A DNA stretch of 56,458 nucleotides from Thermoplasmata archaeon (GTDB lineage: Archaea; Thermoplasmatota; Thermoplasmata; Lutacidiplasmatales; UBA184). The stretch lies in NCBI GenBank assembly GCA_022750335.1, contig JAKIVX010000010.1, positions 1 through 56,458 on the forward strand, read 5' to 3'. Positions 7,996-16,440 of this stretch are shown here, piece after piece. The translations under genes were made by a program, and so were the position numbers. The stretch's first letter is position 1. Each line of letters begins with the position of its first letter. The notes under the pieces were generated by a model. The model did no database searches. It saw only the letters and a program-made list of their open reading frames with translations, and was not told where the DNA came from.

Positions 7996-9300
7996 ATGAC
8001 GAACCGGGCGCGCGCGGAATGGAACCCGCTCCGAGAGGTCCTCATCCACCGACCGGGCATCGAGATGTTCTTCGGGCTGATGGAGCCGTACTCGTTCCTG
8101 TACGAGCGCGCGTTCAGCATCGATGAAGCGGTCTACGAACACACCCTGCTCGAACACGCCCTCACGGAGGCCGGCATCACCGTCCATCGGCTGAAGCGAT
8201 TCGCCGTCGAGGTCAACCAGCTCCATCCCGAGCTCGCCGACCGCGTGCGGCGGCACGCCGACCGTCTCGTCCAGTACACCGGTCCCAAGGAAATGGTCGC
8301 CCGTTCCCGGGCCGCCCTCCGGCGCAACCTCCGGGAGTTCGACGCCGAGACGCTCTTCAACATCCTGCTGCTCCGGCCCTCGGTCCGGTTGGAACGGCAC
8401 CCCGGCGAGCGGGTGATCTTGCCGAAGGTCGAGCTCGATTGCCCGCTCGCCAACCTCTACTTCATGCGGGACCAGCAGGCCCTGAGCGCCCGCGGGTTCA
8501 TCCTCGGGCGGATGTCCAAGCCCCAGCGGCGCAACGAGCCCTTCCTCACGGGAACGCTCCTTCGTTCCTCCGGTGCGACCATCGCGGGGGAGGTGCGAGC
8601 GCCCGGCACGTTCGAGGGAGGTGACTTCATGCCCCTCGGTCGTTTCGCGCTGCTCGGCACGGGCGACCGAACCAACGCGAGCGGGGTCCGCCAGATCCTG
8701 GCCATGGATCTGGGGGTCGACGAAGTAGGGGTCGTCCACCAACCTTCGCACCCGGCGATCCCCGACGACGCTCCGGACCCGATGATCGACATGCATCTCG
8801 ATACCTACCTCAACGTCGCCGGCGATGGGATCGCGGTGGGCTCCGACGTCCTCCTGCGTGCGGCCCGCGTCGACGTCTACCGACGGATGGGCGGTGGGCG
8901 CCTCGTCCGGACCCCGAAGACCCGGTCGCTGAGCGAGTACCTGGCCGAAAAGAAATTCGAGGTTCTCCCGCTCTCTTCGCTCGAGCAGATGAGCTACGCC
9001 TCGAACTTCCTGTGCGTGAAGGACCGCAGGATCATCGCGGTCGAGGTGGAGCAGGAACTCGATGGGGTGCTGGCGGGCCTTGCGCTGGCCGCGCGGCGCA
9101 ACCCCTACCGGTACGGCGCGCTCCTGGCCTTGGCCCAACGCGAACGCCGCCAACTCCGCGAGGGCGGGGGATTCTTCCCGCACACGGCAGCCCTTCGGGA
9201 CCGCGGCATCGACGTCGTCCCCTTGAGTCTCCGGGCGATCACGGGGGGGTACGGTGGGGCCCACTGCATGACGTGCGTCCTCCGTCGCTCCGCCACGTGA
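7996..9300 (+). CDS. arcA: Arginine deiminase
   Basis: Hydrolyses L-arginine to citrulline and ammonia, the first step of the arginine deiminase pathway. The 434-residue length fits the family, and the guanidino-modifying signature residues are present: D in NLYFMRDQQ, E in TFEGGDFMP, H in DMHLDTYLNV and the nucleophilic C424 in GGAHCMTC close to the C-terminus. The stop overlaps the carbamate kinase start as GTGA (9297-9300). The permease is directly upstream. An ornithine carbamoyltransferase, needed to link the two enzymes, is not in the window and may be supplied by the biosynthetic gene elsewhere. Confidence 0.92.
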   Translation: MTNRARAEWNPLREVLIHRPGIEMFFGLMEPYSFLYERAFSIDEAVYEHTLLEHALTEAGITVHRLKRFAVEVNQLHPELADRVRRHADRLVQYTGPKEMVARSRAALRRNLREFDAETLFNILLLRPSVRLERHPGERVILPKVELDCPLANLYFMRDQQALSARGFILGRMSKPQRRNEPFLTGTLLRSSGATIAGEVRAPGTFEGGDFMPLGRFALLGTGDRTNASGVRQILAMDLGVDEVGVVHQPSHPAIPDDAPDPMIDMHLDTYLNVAGDGIAVGSDVLLRAARVDVYRRMGGGRLVRTPKTRSLSEYLAEKKFEVLPLSSLEQMSYASNFLCVKDRRIIAVEVEQELDGVLAGLALAARRNPYRYGALLALAQRERRQLREGGGFFPHTAALRDRGIDVVPLSLRAITGGYGGAHCMTCVLRRSAT

Positions 9301-10316
9301 CCGCTCCCCGGTCGACCGCGCGGCATCGGACGGGTCGCTCCGGCCGAGTTCTCCTCGCCCTCGGCGGGAACGCGATCCAACGGGCCCATGACCACGGCAC
9401 CTGGAGGGAGGCCGTTCGACAGATGCGGCGGACCGCCTCGGCACTCGCGGCCGTCGCGACCCCCGACCGGGAGCTCGTGGTGACCCACGGGAACGGCCCT
9501 CAGGTGGGTAGTCTCCTACGAGAAGCGGAACTGGGAGCGGGCGAGGTTCCGGCCCCGCCGCTCTACGTGCTGGGCGCGGAGACCCAGGGGCAGCTCGGCT
9601 TCCTCATCGCCCAAGAACTAGGCGGGGCCCTCAGGCGCGCCCGCTCCGATCGGTCGGTCGTTCCTATCGTGAGTCGGATGGTGGTGTCGGCTCGAGATCC
9701 GGCCTTCCGCTCTCCCTCAAAACCGGTCGGACGCTTTTACTCGGCCTCCGAGGCGCGGAAGCTGCATCGGACCCTCGGATGGACCCTGCGCGAGGACCGG
9801 CAGCGGGGCGGTTGGCGCCGCCTCGTACCGTCGCCCCATCCGATCCGATGGCTCGAGGGAGACGCGGTGCGCTCGATGTTGAACGCTGGCTTCGGCGCCC
9901 GGTGCGTCTTCGTGGTCACCGGCGGAGGAGGGATCCCCGTCGTCCGACGTCGGGGCCGATGGGAGGGAGTGGACGCAGTCATCGACAAGGATCTTGCGGC
10001 CGCACTAGTCGGCCGTCACCTGGGGGTCGACACGCTGGCGATCGTGACGGACGTGCCCGGGGCCGCCCTGGGGTACGGGACCGACGATCTCCGGTGGTTG
10101 GGGCAGGTCAGTCTCGAGGAGCTGACCCGATCCTGGAGGCGGGGTGAATTCGAGGAGGGTAGCATGGGTCCCAAAGTGGAGGCCGGCCTTCGCTTCCTCC
10201 GGTCCGGGGGGCGAAGGTTCCTCATCACCGACATTCGTTCGCTCCCCGAGGCGTTGGCGGGTCGCGCCGGTACCCGGGTCGAAAACGGCCGCCCATCGGT
10301 CGATTACTCCCACTGA
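9297..10316 (+). CDS. arcC: Carbamate kinase
   Basis: Transfers phosphate from carbamoyl phosphate to ADP, giving ATP, ammonia and CO2: the energy-yielding last step of arginine deiminase catabolism. Family motifs include VLLALGGNAIQ at the N-terminus, THGNGPQVGSLL, VDAVIDKDLAAALVG, LAIVTDVPGA and GSMGPKVEAGLRF near the C-terminus. The GTG at 9297 overlaps the arcA stop, giving 339 residues, slightly over the usual 310 because of a basic N-terminal extension before VLLALGG. Some archaeal carbamate kinase-like enzymes work in reverse as carbamoyl phosphate synthetases, but the arcA pairing supports the catabolic role here. Confidence 0.92.
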   Translation: MTAPRSTARHRTGRSGRVLLALGGNAIQRAHDHGTWREAVRQMRRTASALAAVATPDRELVVTHGNGPQVGSLLREAELGAGEVPAPPLYVLGAETQGQLGFLIAQELGGALRRARSDRSVVPIVSRMVVSARDPAFRSPSKPVGRFYSASEARKLHRTLGWTLREDRQRGGWRRLVPSPHPIRWLEGDAVRSMLNAGFGARCVFVVTGGGGIPVVRRRGRWEGVDAVIDKDLAAALVGRHLGVDTLAIVTDVPGAALGYGTDDLRWLGQVSLEELTRSWRRGEFEEGSMGPKVEAGLRFLRSGGRRFLITDIRSLPEALAGRAGTRVENGRPSVDYSH

Positions 10317-10485
10317 ACCCGGGTCCTCGACCTGCCCGGTCTGAGGAGTGGGGCCCGGCGGGGGCTCCTCACTGGCAATCTGTCGATCGGGGTCGGGCTG
10401 AGGGAGAGCCGAGGAGCCCTCCCCCCATGGCCCTTCCATCGAGCCGCGAAGGTTGAAGTAACTCAAGCGGCTCCGGGGGGCGTCG

Positions 10486-10884
10486 ATGGTGAACGAAAAA
10501 CAACCTCCTCGACCCGAGCCGACCGATCTCCTGGCGCCGGCGGATGGGGCCAAACTGGTCGATCGGATTTCGGAAGAGCTCGAACTCCTGGCCCGGAACG
10601 TGGACATCTTGGAGCAACTCTCCGGCCGAACCCCGAAGGGCATCATACGGCTCAGCGAGGCGCTGCACCTGCCGATCCACAAGGTCCGCTACTCCCTCCA
10701 CCTGCTCGAGCGAGAGGGTGTCATCCAGCCGAGTGCGGACGGGGCGGTCGTGACCGACGCCGCGCGGGAGTTCTGGGCCACGCTCGACAAATCCCTCAAT
10801 GAGATGACCCGGCGCGTCGATCACCTCAAGGAACGGGCGTCCGCGCACCGCTCGCCGCCCCCGCCCGGCCGGAAAGGCTATTAG
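10486..10884 (+). CDS. Winged-helix transcriptional regulator
   Basis: A 132-residue protein with one DNA-binding domain. Residues about 35-95 form a winged helix: LSGRTPKGIIRLSEAL, LPIHKVRYSLHLLEREGVI and the wing QPSADGAVVTDAAREF. The last 35 residues contain a short amphipathic helix (DKSLNEMTRRVDHLKERA) that may dimerise. It resembles the short predicted archaeal regulators of the COG3388 kind. No ligand domain is present. It ends 26 bases before the tRNA-Asn gene on the same strand and might share its transcript. Target genes cannot be inferred. Confidence 0.7.
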   Translation: MVNEKQPPRPEPTDLLAPADGAKLVDRISEELELLARNVDILEQLSGRTPKGIIRLSEALHLPIHKVRYSLHLLEREGVIQPSADGAVVTDAAREFWATLDKSLNEMTRRVDHLKERASAHRSPPPPGRKGY

Positions 10885-10910
10885 AGCGATGCCGGCTCGG
10901 ACGCCTTGGT

Positions 10911-11014
10911 GCCGCCGTAGCTCAGCGGTAGAGCGATCGGCTGTTAACCGAAAGGTCAGCGGTTCGAAAGGAAACGGGGCATTCCCCCGGCTCCCCAAAC
11001 TCCGCTCGGCGGCG
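10911..11014 (+). tRNA. tRNA-Asn (GTT) with a predicted 32-nt intron in the T-loop
   Basis: Acceptor strands GCCGCCG (10911-10917) and CGGCGGC (11007-11013) pair perfectly, with discriminator G at 11014 and no encoded CCA. The D-arm is GCTC/GAGC and the anticodon loop CTGTTAA carries GTT at 10943-10945. The T-stem strands AGCGG (10958-10962) and CCGCT (11002-11006) pair perfectly but are separated by 39 bases instead of seven. Removing 10969-11000 restores the consensus loop TTCGAAT, so exons are 10911-10968 and 11001-11014. The junction folds as a relaxed bulge-helix-bulge: 5-bp T-stem, a 4-bp helix TTCG/CCAA with one C-C mismatch, 3-nt bulges AA|A and AC|T, and an inner GGA/TCC helix. This places the intron between positions 59 and 60. 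Confidence 0.85.
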
Positions 11015-11033
11015 CCTCGACGCTCCTCTCCGC

Positions 11034-11109
11034 GGGCCCGTAGCTTAGTCCGGCCTAGAGCGTCCGGCTCATAACCGGTCGATCGGCGGTTCAAATCCGT
11101 CCGGGCCCA
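11034..11109 (+). tRNA. tRNA with CAT anticodon (elongator Met or Ile2)
   Basis: A complete cloverleaf: acceptor GGGCCCG/CGGGCCC, D-arm GCTT/GAGC, anticodon stem closing on loop CTCATAA, T-arm GGCGG TTCAAAT CCGTC, discriminator A, no encoded CCA. The G1-C72 pair argues against initiator tRNA, which in archaea starts A1-U72. Whether the CAT is read as Met or, after agmatidine modification, as Ile2 cannot be settled here; the GGGCCCG acceptor makes Ile2 plausible. It lies 19 bases after tRNA-Asn on the same strand. Confidence 0.9.
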
Positions 11110-11189
11110 ATTCACGGCCGGTCGCACCTAATGTGCTGGAGGTCCCTGCCGCGATCAATCTGTAAGAGGTCTCTGCGGAGGCGAACGGA

Positions 11190-12218
11190 TTGAAGACCAA
11201 GGGAGTTTGCTACGACGTAGGGCGCGAGATGCTGGGACACAATTGGCGGCCCGAGTTCGACCCGAAGGTCGTCCACCGGGAGCTCGAGATCATTCAGACT
11301 GACCTCCACTGCAACACGGTGCGTATCCAGGGATTGGACCTCGATCGGCTCGCGCTCGCTGCGGAGGACGCCTTGGAGCAGGGCCTCGCGGTGTGGTTCT
11401 CCCCAGAAATGTGGGACAGGGGGCCTGAGGAGACACGGACCCACGTCGTCAAGGGCGCAATGCGAGCCGAAGAGCTGCGCGCGCGATGGCCGGATCGCGT
11501 CGTCTTCAGCGTGGGAAGTGAGGTGACTCTCTTCACCCAAGGATTTCTCCCGGGCAACAACGTACTAGAACGATTGGCGCATCCGTCACTCTGGGAGACC
11601 CTGAAGGCGGGGAAACACAATCCTCCACTCAACGCGTTTCTGGGCGCCACGACCGCCCAAGTTCGAGAGGTGTTTCGTGGACCCGTCACCTACGCTTCGG
11701 TCGGGCTCGAAACCGTCGATTGGACCCCGTTCGACTTCGTGGGCGTGGACCTGTACCGCGACAAGCGCACGCGAGAGATGTATCCGAAACTGATCGAGCG
11801 GTACATGGGTTTCGGCAAGCCCGTCGCAAACATGGAGTTCGGCTGTTGCACGTTCAAAGGCGCAGAGGATCTCGGAGGTCGGGGCTGGGACATCGTCGAT
11901 TGGAGCCAGGTGCCCCCTCAGCTCAAGGGCAGTTACGTCTACGACCAGAGGACGCAAGCGCAAGAGGTTGCAGAGTTGCTTCGAATCAATGACGCGGCCG
12001 GCGTGGACTCCGCTTTCGTGTTCACGTTCCAAGATCAGGCCGGACTCGAGGAAGGAAATCGAAAGCAAATCCGGCAATTGCCGTTCGATTTTGACATCGC
12101 CCGGTATGGTCTCGTAAAGACGCATATCGACAGTCAAACCGGGGCCGACTATCCCGACATGCCGTGGGAGCCAAAGGAATCCTTCCGAGCGGTGGCCGAA
12201 TACTACGCGATGCACTGA
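11190..12218 (+). CDS. TIM-barrel glycoside hydrolase-like protein (often labelled abortive infection protein)
   Basis: A 342-residue protein with the layout of a glycoside hydrolase clan A (beta/alpha)8 barrel. It opens KTKGVCYDVGREMLGHNWRP, and two glutamates sit where the acid/base and nucleophile usually fall: E in VFSVGSEVTLF after strand 4 and E in VANMEFGCCTF after strand 7. Similar proteins are annotated in databases as abortive infection proteins, a label with no clear basis. No signal peptide is visible, so it should act in the cytosol. The TTG start follows GGAGG (11176-11180) by about 9 bases. Its codon use looks less GC-rich than its neighbours and it directly follows two tRNA genes, so recent transfer is possible. 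Substrate unknown. Confidence 0.6.
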   Translation: MKTKGVCYDVGREMLGHNWRPEFDPKVVHRELEIIQTDLHCNTVRIQGLDLDRLALAAEDALEQGLAVWFSPEMWDRGPEETRTHVVKGAMRAEELRARWPDRVVFSVGSEVTLFTQGFLPGNNVLERLAHPSLWETLKAGKHNPPLNAFLGATTAQVREVFRGPVTYASVGLETVDWTPFDFVGVDLYRDKRTREMYPKLIERYMGFGKPVANMEFGCCTFKGAEDLGGRGWDIVDWSQVPPQLKGSYVYDQRTQAQEVAELLRINDAAGVDSAFVFTFQDQAGLEEGNRKQIRQLPFDFDIARYGLVKTHIDSQTGADYPDMPWEPKESFRAVAEYYAMH

Positions 12219-12364
12219 GGGCAGTTCCCGAATCGAGAGTGTGGGCGCCCGACGCCGCGTCGCCGGCACGGCCTTGGCCCGAAACCCTGCTGCGGTCTCG
12301 TCTCGCGGTGTGGTACCTTCAGTATACAACGGACCTTCATACCTGATTTGCGGGGTCGGGGACC

Positions 12365-13693
12365 ATGTCATCCCCCAAGCGGCGAATCGGCGAGCAATTG
12401 GGGCTGGGCATGGGCACTTTGGCGGCATTGGCCGTCGTCGCGCTCATGATCTCCGGCCTGTCGACAGCGGCCGGGTACCCCTCGAGCGCGGTCACCGCGT
12501 CGGGCCCCCTCCGTATGTCGGAGACCATGCCAGCGTGGTACGACGGGCACATCGTCCAGACCGTCTACGAACAAGGCTACTTCGTCGGGACCAAAGCAAC
12601 GTACAACTCGACGTACGGTCCCGAACCACTGCAGGGTCAGGCGGCCGTCGGGGTCAACCCCTCGACCTACCCCTCCCCCACGCACAAGGGCGCCACCCTC
12701 TGGGTCCTGGTGCCGTGGTGGGGACCTTCGGGTTCCCCCTACGCCCCTGCCTATGACCCGGCAACCTACGGAATCCAGGAACAGTGCGCCCCGGCCAACA
12801 TCCAGATCTGTTACGACCACCCGGCGACCATCTACGTGCCCGGTCTCGGGGTCGTACCTCTGCCTGGCCATGACCACCTGCTCGGCTTCCAAGCCAGCGG
12901 GACCGACATCTGGTGGAACATCGCGGTGGACCTGATCTACAACCAGAGCGCGTGGCCGACGATGACCGCCCACGGCGCAACGGGCATCACTTCGCTCGCC
13001 AAGCTGCAAGCGGCTCAGCTCGCCGGCACCTCGTCGAACGACCTGCCGACGAACGTATTCCTCAACTTCAAGGTGGTCACGTCGACCCCCTCGACGGTCT
13101 CGGTCCCGGCCTCGCCGCTGCTCCAGGGGCTCGAGATGATGCCCTCGTTCTACGGCGGCCGGGTCGTCCAGACCGTCTATGAGCAGGGCTACTACGTCGG
13201 CACCAACGCGACGTACAACTCCTCGTTCGGGTCGCAACCCCTGTTCGGGGCCGACGCGGTGGGCACTTCCCCCACAACTTACCCAGCGCCCCGCAGCAGC
13301 ATCGAGCCGTTCTACGTCCTGGTGCCCTGGTGGGGTCCGTCCTCGGCTCCGTACGCCCCGGCTTACAACCCCTACGCGTACGGGATCCAGTTGGACTGCG
13401 CGCCCGCGAACGTCCAGGTCTGTTGGGACCACCCCGCCACGATCATCGTGCCGGGTCTCGGGACCGTGCCGCTGCCGGGCCACGACCACTTGATCGGGAC
13501 CAACGCCGGTCACAAGGACATCTGGTGGAACGTGGTCGTCGTCCTCGTGACCAACGCCTCGGCCTGGCCCACGATCTCGGCGTTCGGGGAATCGGGAATC
13601 GTCTCGATCGGTGCCCTGCACCACGCCCAGGCTCATGGTGAAGCGTCGTCGGACCTGCCGACGAATCTGTTCCTCAACTTCTACGTGGTGTAG
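12365..13693 (+). CDS. Secreted protein with two copies of an unrecognised domain
   Basis: A 442-residue protein with an N-terminal signal or anchor (residues about 14-37). The rest is a tandem duplication: residues about 49-239 and 252-442 align along their whole length. Each copy contains IVQTVYEQGY, LVPWWGPS, CAPAN followed seven to eight residues later by C and DHPATI, then VPGLG-VPLPGHDHL, DIWWN and SAWPT, ending DLPTN-FLNF-VV. The two cysteines per copy could form a disulfide, and the invariant DH and HDH histidines could bind a metal. I do not recognise the family. TATA-like sequences (AGTATACAAC at 12321) precede the ATG. A pyrimidine-rich tract (13736-13757) follows the gene. Confidence 0.75.
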   Translation: MSSPKRRIGEQLGLGMGTLAALAVVALMISGLSTAAGYPSSAVTASGPLRMSETMPAWYDGHIVQTVYEQGYFVGTKATYNSTYGPEPLQGQAAVGVNPSTYPSPTHKGATLWVLVPWWGPSGSPYAPAYDPATYGIQEQCAPANIQICYDHPATIYVPGLGVVPLPGHDHLLGFQASGTDIWWNIAVDLIYNQSAWPTMTAHGATGITSLAKLQAAQLAGTSSNDLPTNVFLNFKVVTSTPSTVSVPASPLLQGLEMMPSFYGGRVVQTVYEQGYYVGTNATYNSSFGSQPLFGADAVGTSPTTYPAPRSSIEPFYVLVPWWGPSSAPYAPAYNPYAYGIQLDCAPANVQVCWDHPATIIVPGLGTVPLPGHDHLIGTNAGHKDIWWNVVVVLVTNASAWPTISAFGESGIVSIGALHHAQAHGEASSDLPTNLFLNFYVV

Positions 13694-13884
13694 GGGAACC
13701 GAACGCTCCGGGTCGGCGCGAAACCGACCCGCGCCCAACCCTTTCCTTCTTCTGTTCGATCCACGGACGAGACGGAGTCCGGGGCTGAGCCAAGGTTCAA
13801 CCGATTGGGAGGGTGAGCGACACCGTCGTGGTAGGTGGCCCGTACAACAACTGTTGATATCCCGGCCCCCGGGTCGGGAGCTGG

Positions 13885-14460
13885 GTGGAACCGTTGACGA
13901 CGTTGATCCCCGAGACTACTACGGTGGTGACCGCACCGAACGCCGAACCGGCCCGGTCGGATCCGGGTCGCTCGGCGCATCGGGGGCTCGTCGCGCTCCG
14001 GCTCGCGATCGGGGTGGTCTGGTCCCTCAACCTGATCTTTATCTTCGACCCGAAGAACCAATTCTTCTCGACCTTCGCCTCCACGGCGAGTTCGTACGCG
14101 AGTGTTTCCCTCGGCGGGTCCGGCTTCCCCATTTTCGTCGCTGCGTACCCGACGTTGTTCTCCTTCCTGATCGCCGGCATCACACTCTATCTGGCGATCG
14201 CGTTCCTCTTCGGGATCACGACCCGGGTGGCGTGTGTGGTGGGCGCCGGGTTCGCCCTCGCTCTCCTCTGCTCGCAGTGGGGGGCCACGTTCCTCATCCC
14301 CGGGGGCACCGACGTCGGGCCGATGCCAATCTACCTCGCGGTCTACTTCGCCCTCGCGGTCGGTCACGCAGAGCGCTACTTCTCGGTCGATGCTCTCGCC
14401 ATCGAGGGCCGACTCGGGTGGAGGAATTGGTTCACTGCCCGCGCGGCCTTGCCCGAGTAG
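13885..14460 (+). CDS. DoxX-like integral membrane protein
   Basis: A 191-residue membrane protein with four hydrophobic segments: GLVALRLAIGVVWSLNLIFI, the region near residues 80-110, VACVVGAGFALALLCSQW, and PIYLAVYFALAVG. The RLAIGVVW start of TM1 and the four-helix layout fit the DoxX/DoxD-like family, members of which are linked to quinone or thiosulfate redox chemistry in acidophilic archaea, but many DoxX-like proteins have no known role. The GTG start follows GGGAGC. It is convergent with the heme operon, whose last stop is 14 bases away. A redox link with heme is possible but not shown. Confidence 0.6.
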   Translation: MEPLTTLIPETTTVVTAPNAEPARSDPGRSAHRGLVALRLAIGVVWSLNLIFIFDPKNQFFSTFASTASSYASVSLGGSGFPIFVAAYPTLFSFLIAGITLYLAIAFLFGITTRVACVVGAGFALALLCSQWGATFLIPGGTDVGPMPIYLAVYFALAVGHAERYFSVDALAIEGRLGWRNWFTARAALPE

Positions 14461-14473
14461 AGTTCCGCGGAGA

Positions 14474-15403
14474 TCACTGAACGCTCGGGTCCGGAGCGAC
14501 CCGGTGCGCGAGCGCCTCGACCACCTCATCGGCGTCGTTCGGCATCGGGACCCGATGATACTCGATCCCGTGCTGCTCGGCGAACTCCCGCACCACGACG
14601 TCCAGGTCGTAGAGCACTTCCAAGTGGTCGAAGACGAATCCGAACGAGGCGATCACCGGCGCCGGGGCCCCGCGGGACTTCCAATCCAGCATGACGTCGG
14701 TGATGTCGGGTCCGAGCCAGGCCTCGGTCGTGTTCCCGGCGCTTTGGAACGTGAAGCTCCACCGCGCGAGGCCGGCGGCCCGTGCGATCGCGGCGGAAGT
14801 AGCCTGGAGGATCTCCGGATACGGGTCGCCGAGGTCCCGCATGCGCTGCGGTAGGCTATGGGCCGACAGGAGCACCGGCGCCTCGGCCGTCGTGGAGTGC
14901 GCAAGCTCGGCCCGGATCGTGCGGTTCCAGTACGCGATCCAATTCGGGTCGAGGTGCCAGTCAAGCCGCACGTCGACGTCGATGGGGCTGGCCGAAGCTC
15001 GGATCCCATCGGCGACCCCCTCCTGGTACGGTTCGCTGATCCAGGTCGAGGCGTACGGAGAGAGCGGGACCGCTGTGAGATGCCGGATCCCCGCCTTCGC
15101 CGCCTCGGGAATGACGTCGCGAAGGGCCGGATGGCCGTGCTTCACGCCGAGAAAGACGCGGGTCCCGGGGCGCTCCCGTCCGACGCGGCGCTCGAGCTTG
15201 GTCCGCAGGGAGGCCAGGATCCGGTTCTGGGGCGAGCCGCCGATCAAGTCGTAGCGCCGCACGTACTCGGCGATCATTTCGGACGACGGGGGGCGACCGT
15301 GGAGCACCTCGGCCAGATACTCGGGCAGGTCGGCCGCGCCGTTCGGGCTCCCGTACCCCATCAGTAGGACGGCGTTTGTCTCGGGTCCGTTCGTTTCGTT
15401 CAT
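14474..15403 (-). CDS. hemH: Ferrochelatase, probably coproporphyrin type
   Basis: Inserts Fe2+ into the porphyrin. The 309-residue length fits the monofunctional enzyme. The metal-binding H182 in LLSAHSLP and E262 in FGFVFDHLEVLYDLD match the catalytic pair of the Bacillus enzyme. It is the last gene of the heme operon and overlaps hemE by ATGA. Because chdC/hemQ is in the same operon and no protoporphyrin-specific enzyme is, the substrate is more likely coproporphyrin III (cpfC activity) than protoporphyrin IX; this is inferred from context, not from the protein itself. Confidence 0.92.
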   Translation of the reverse strand: MNETNGPETNAVLLMGYGSPNGAADLPEYLAEVLHGRPPSSEMIAEYVRRYDLIGGSPQNRILASLRTKLERRVGRERPGTRVFLGVKHGHPALRDVIPEAAKAGIRHLTAVPLSPYASTWISEPYQEGVADGIRASASPIDVDVRLDWHLDPNWIAYWNRTIRAELAHSTTAEAPVLLSAHSLPQRMRDLGDPYPEILQATSAAIARAAGLARWSFTFQSAGNTTEAWLGPDITDVMLDWKSRGAPAPVIASFGFVFDHLEVLYDLDVVVREFAEQHGIEYHRVPMPNDADEVVEALAHRVAPDPSVQ

Positions 15404-16440
15404 GCGGTTTTTCGTGCGCGACCGGCCTCGTGGACGAAGTCGACCAGGGCCCGGACGCGGTCGGGGTCGGTCTGAGGGAGGACGCCGTGACCCAAATTGA
15501 AGACGTGCGAACTTCCGTCCGGCACCTCGTCCAGCACCGCGCGCGCCTCGCGGAGCAGCGCCGCCTCGGTTCCGAGGAGGGCCCCCGGGTCGAGGTTCCC
15601 CTGGAGTGCCATGGCGGGACCGATGCGCCGGCGCACGCGGCCGAGCGGTTCCCTCCAGTCCACGCCGAGGGCATCCGCGCCGGTCGTCGCGAGGAGCTCG
15701 ACCAGGTGTGACGAGCCGGTCGAGAAGTAGATGGTCGGCCGGTGGAAGGGCCGGACGGCGTCGAAGATCGTGCGCAAGGGCCCGAGGAGGTGGCGCTCGA
15801 AGGCGGCCGGGCCGAGCGCCCCGGCCCAGGTGTCGAACAGCTGGAGCACCGCCGCCCCGCTCTCCGCCTGGAGCCGCAGGTAGTCGATCGTCATGTCCGT
15901 CAAGCGGCCGAGGAGCAGGTCAAAGGTGCCCGGGTCCCCGTAGATGAGCCGCTTGGTCTCCACGTACTCCCGGGACGGCCCTCCCTCAATGAGGTAAGCC
16001 GCGAGGGTGAACGGTCCGCCCGCGAACCCGATGATCGGGCGCTCCAGTTCCTGCTCCAGGAACCGCTCGATCGCTCGGCCGACGAACGGGACCGAGGCGC
16101 GCGCGTCGAAATCGGTCAGCGCCTCCACGTCCGCACGCGAGCGGATCGGGTGCCGGACGACGGGACCGAGGCCCGGGTCGATCGAGAACTCGACCCCGAG
16201 CCCCGCGAACGGCAGCGAGATGTCCGCGAACACGACCCCGGCGTCGACGTCGTACCGCCGGACCGGCTCGAGGCTGACCTCCGCCGCCAGCTCTGGAGTG
16301 CGCGCGATCTCGAGGATCGGGTGCGCTTCCCGGAGCTTCCGGTAGCCGGGGAGGTGGCGCCCGGCTTGCCGCATGATCCAGATGGGCGTCGTGTCCGTCG
16401 GTTCCCCGCGCAGGGCGCGCACAAGGCGCTCGCGTCTCAT
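15400..16440 (-). CDS. hemE: Uroporphyrinogen III decarboxylase
   Basis: Removes four carboxyl groups from uroporphyrinogen III to give coproporphyrinogen III. A 346-residue protein with the N-terminal signature PIWIMRQAGRHLPGYR (residues 19-34), the catalytic D73 in VVFADISLPF, FAGGPFTLAAYLIEGG, and the C-terminal FNLGHGVLPQTDP. ATGA overlaps join it to hemL upstream and hemH downstream. It commits the pathway to the classical or coproporphyrin branch rather than the siroheme-dependent branch used by most heme-making archaea. Confidence 0.95.
   Translation of the reverse strand: MRRERLVRALRGEPTDTTPIWIMRQAGRHLPGYRKLREAHPILEIARTPELAAEVSLEPVRRYDVDAGVVFADISLPFAGLGVEFSIDPGLGPVVRHPIRSRADVEALTDFDARASVPFVGRAIERFLEQELERPIIGFAGGPFTLAAYLIEGGPSREYVETKRLIYGDPGTFDLLLGRLTDMTIDYLRLQAESGAAVLQLFDTWAGALGPAAFERHLLGPLRTIFDAVRPFHRPTIYFSTGSSHLVELLATTGADALGVDWREPLGRVRRRIGPAMALQGNLDPGALLGTEAALLREARAVLDEVPDGSSHVFNLGHGVLPQTDPDRVRALVDFVHEAGRARKTA

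Noticed and set aside
13736-13757. Pyrimidine-rich tract as a transcription terminator
   Set aside because: It has T-rich stretches as archaeal terminators do, but is too mixed with C and unsupported by a second signal to list as a feature.
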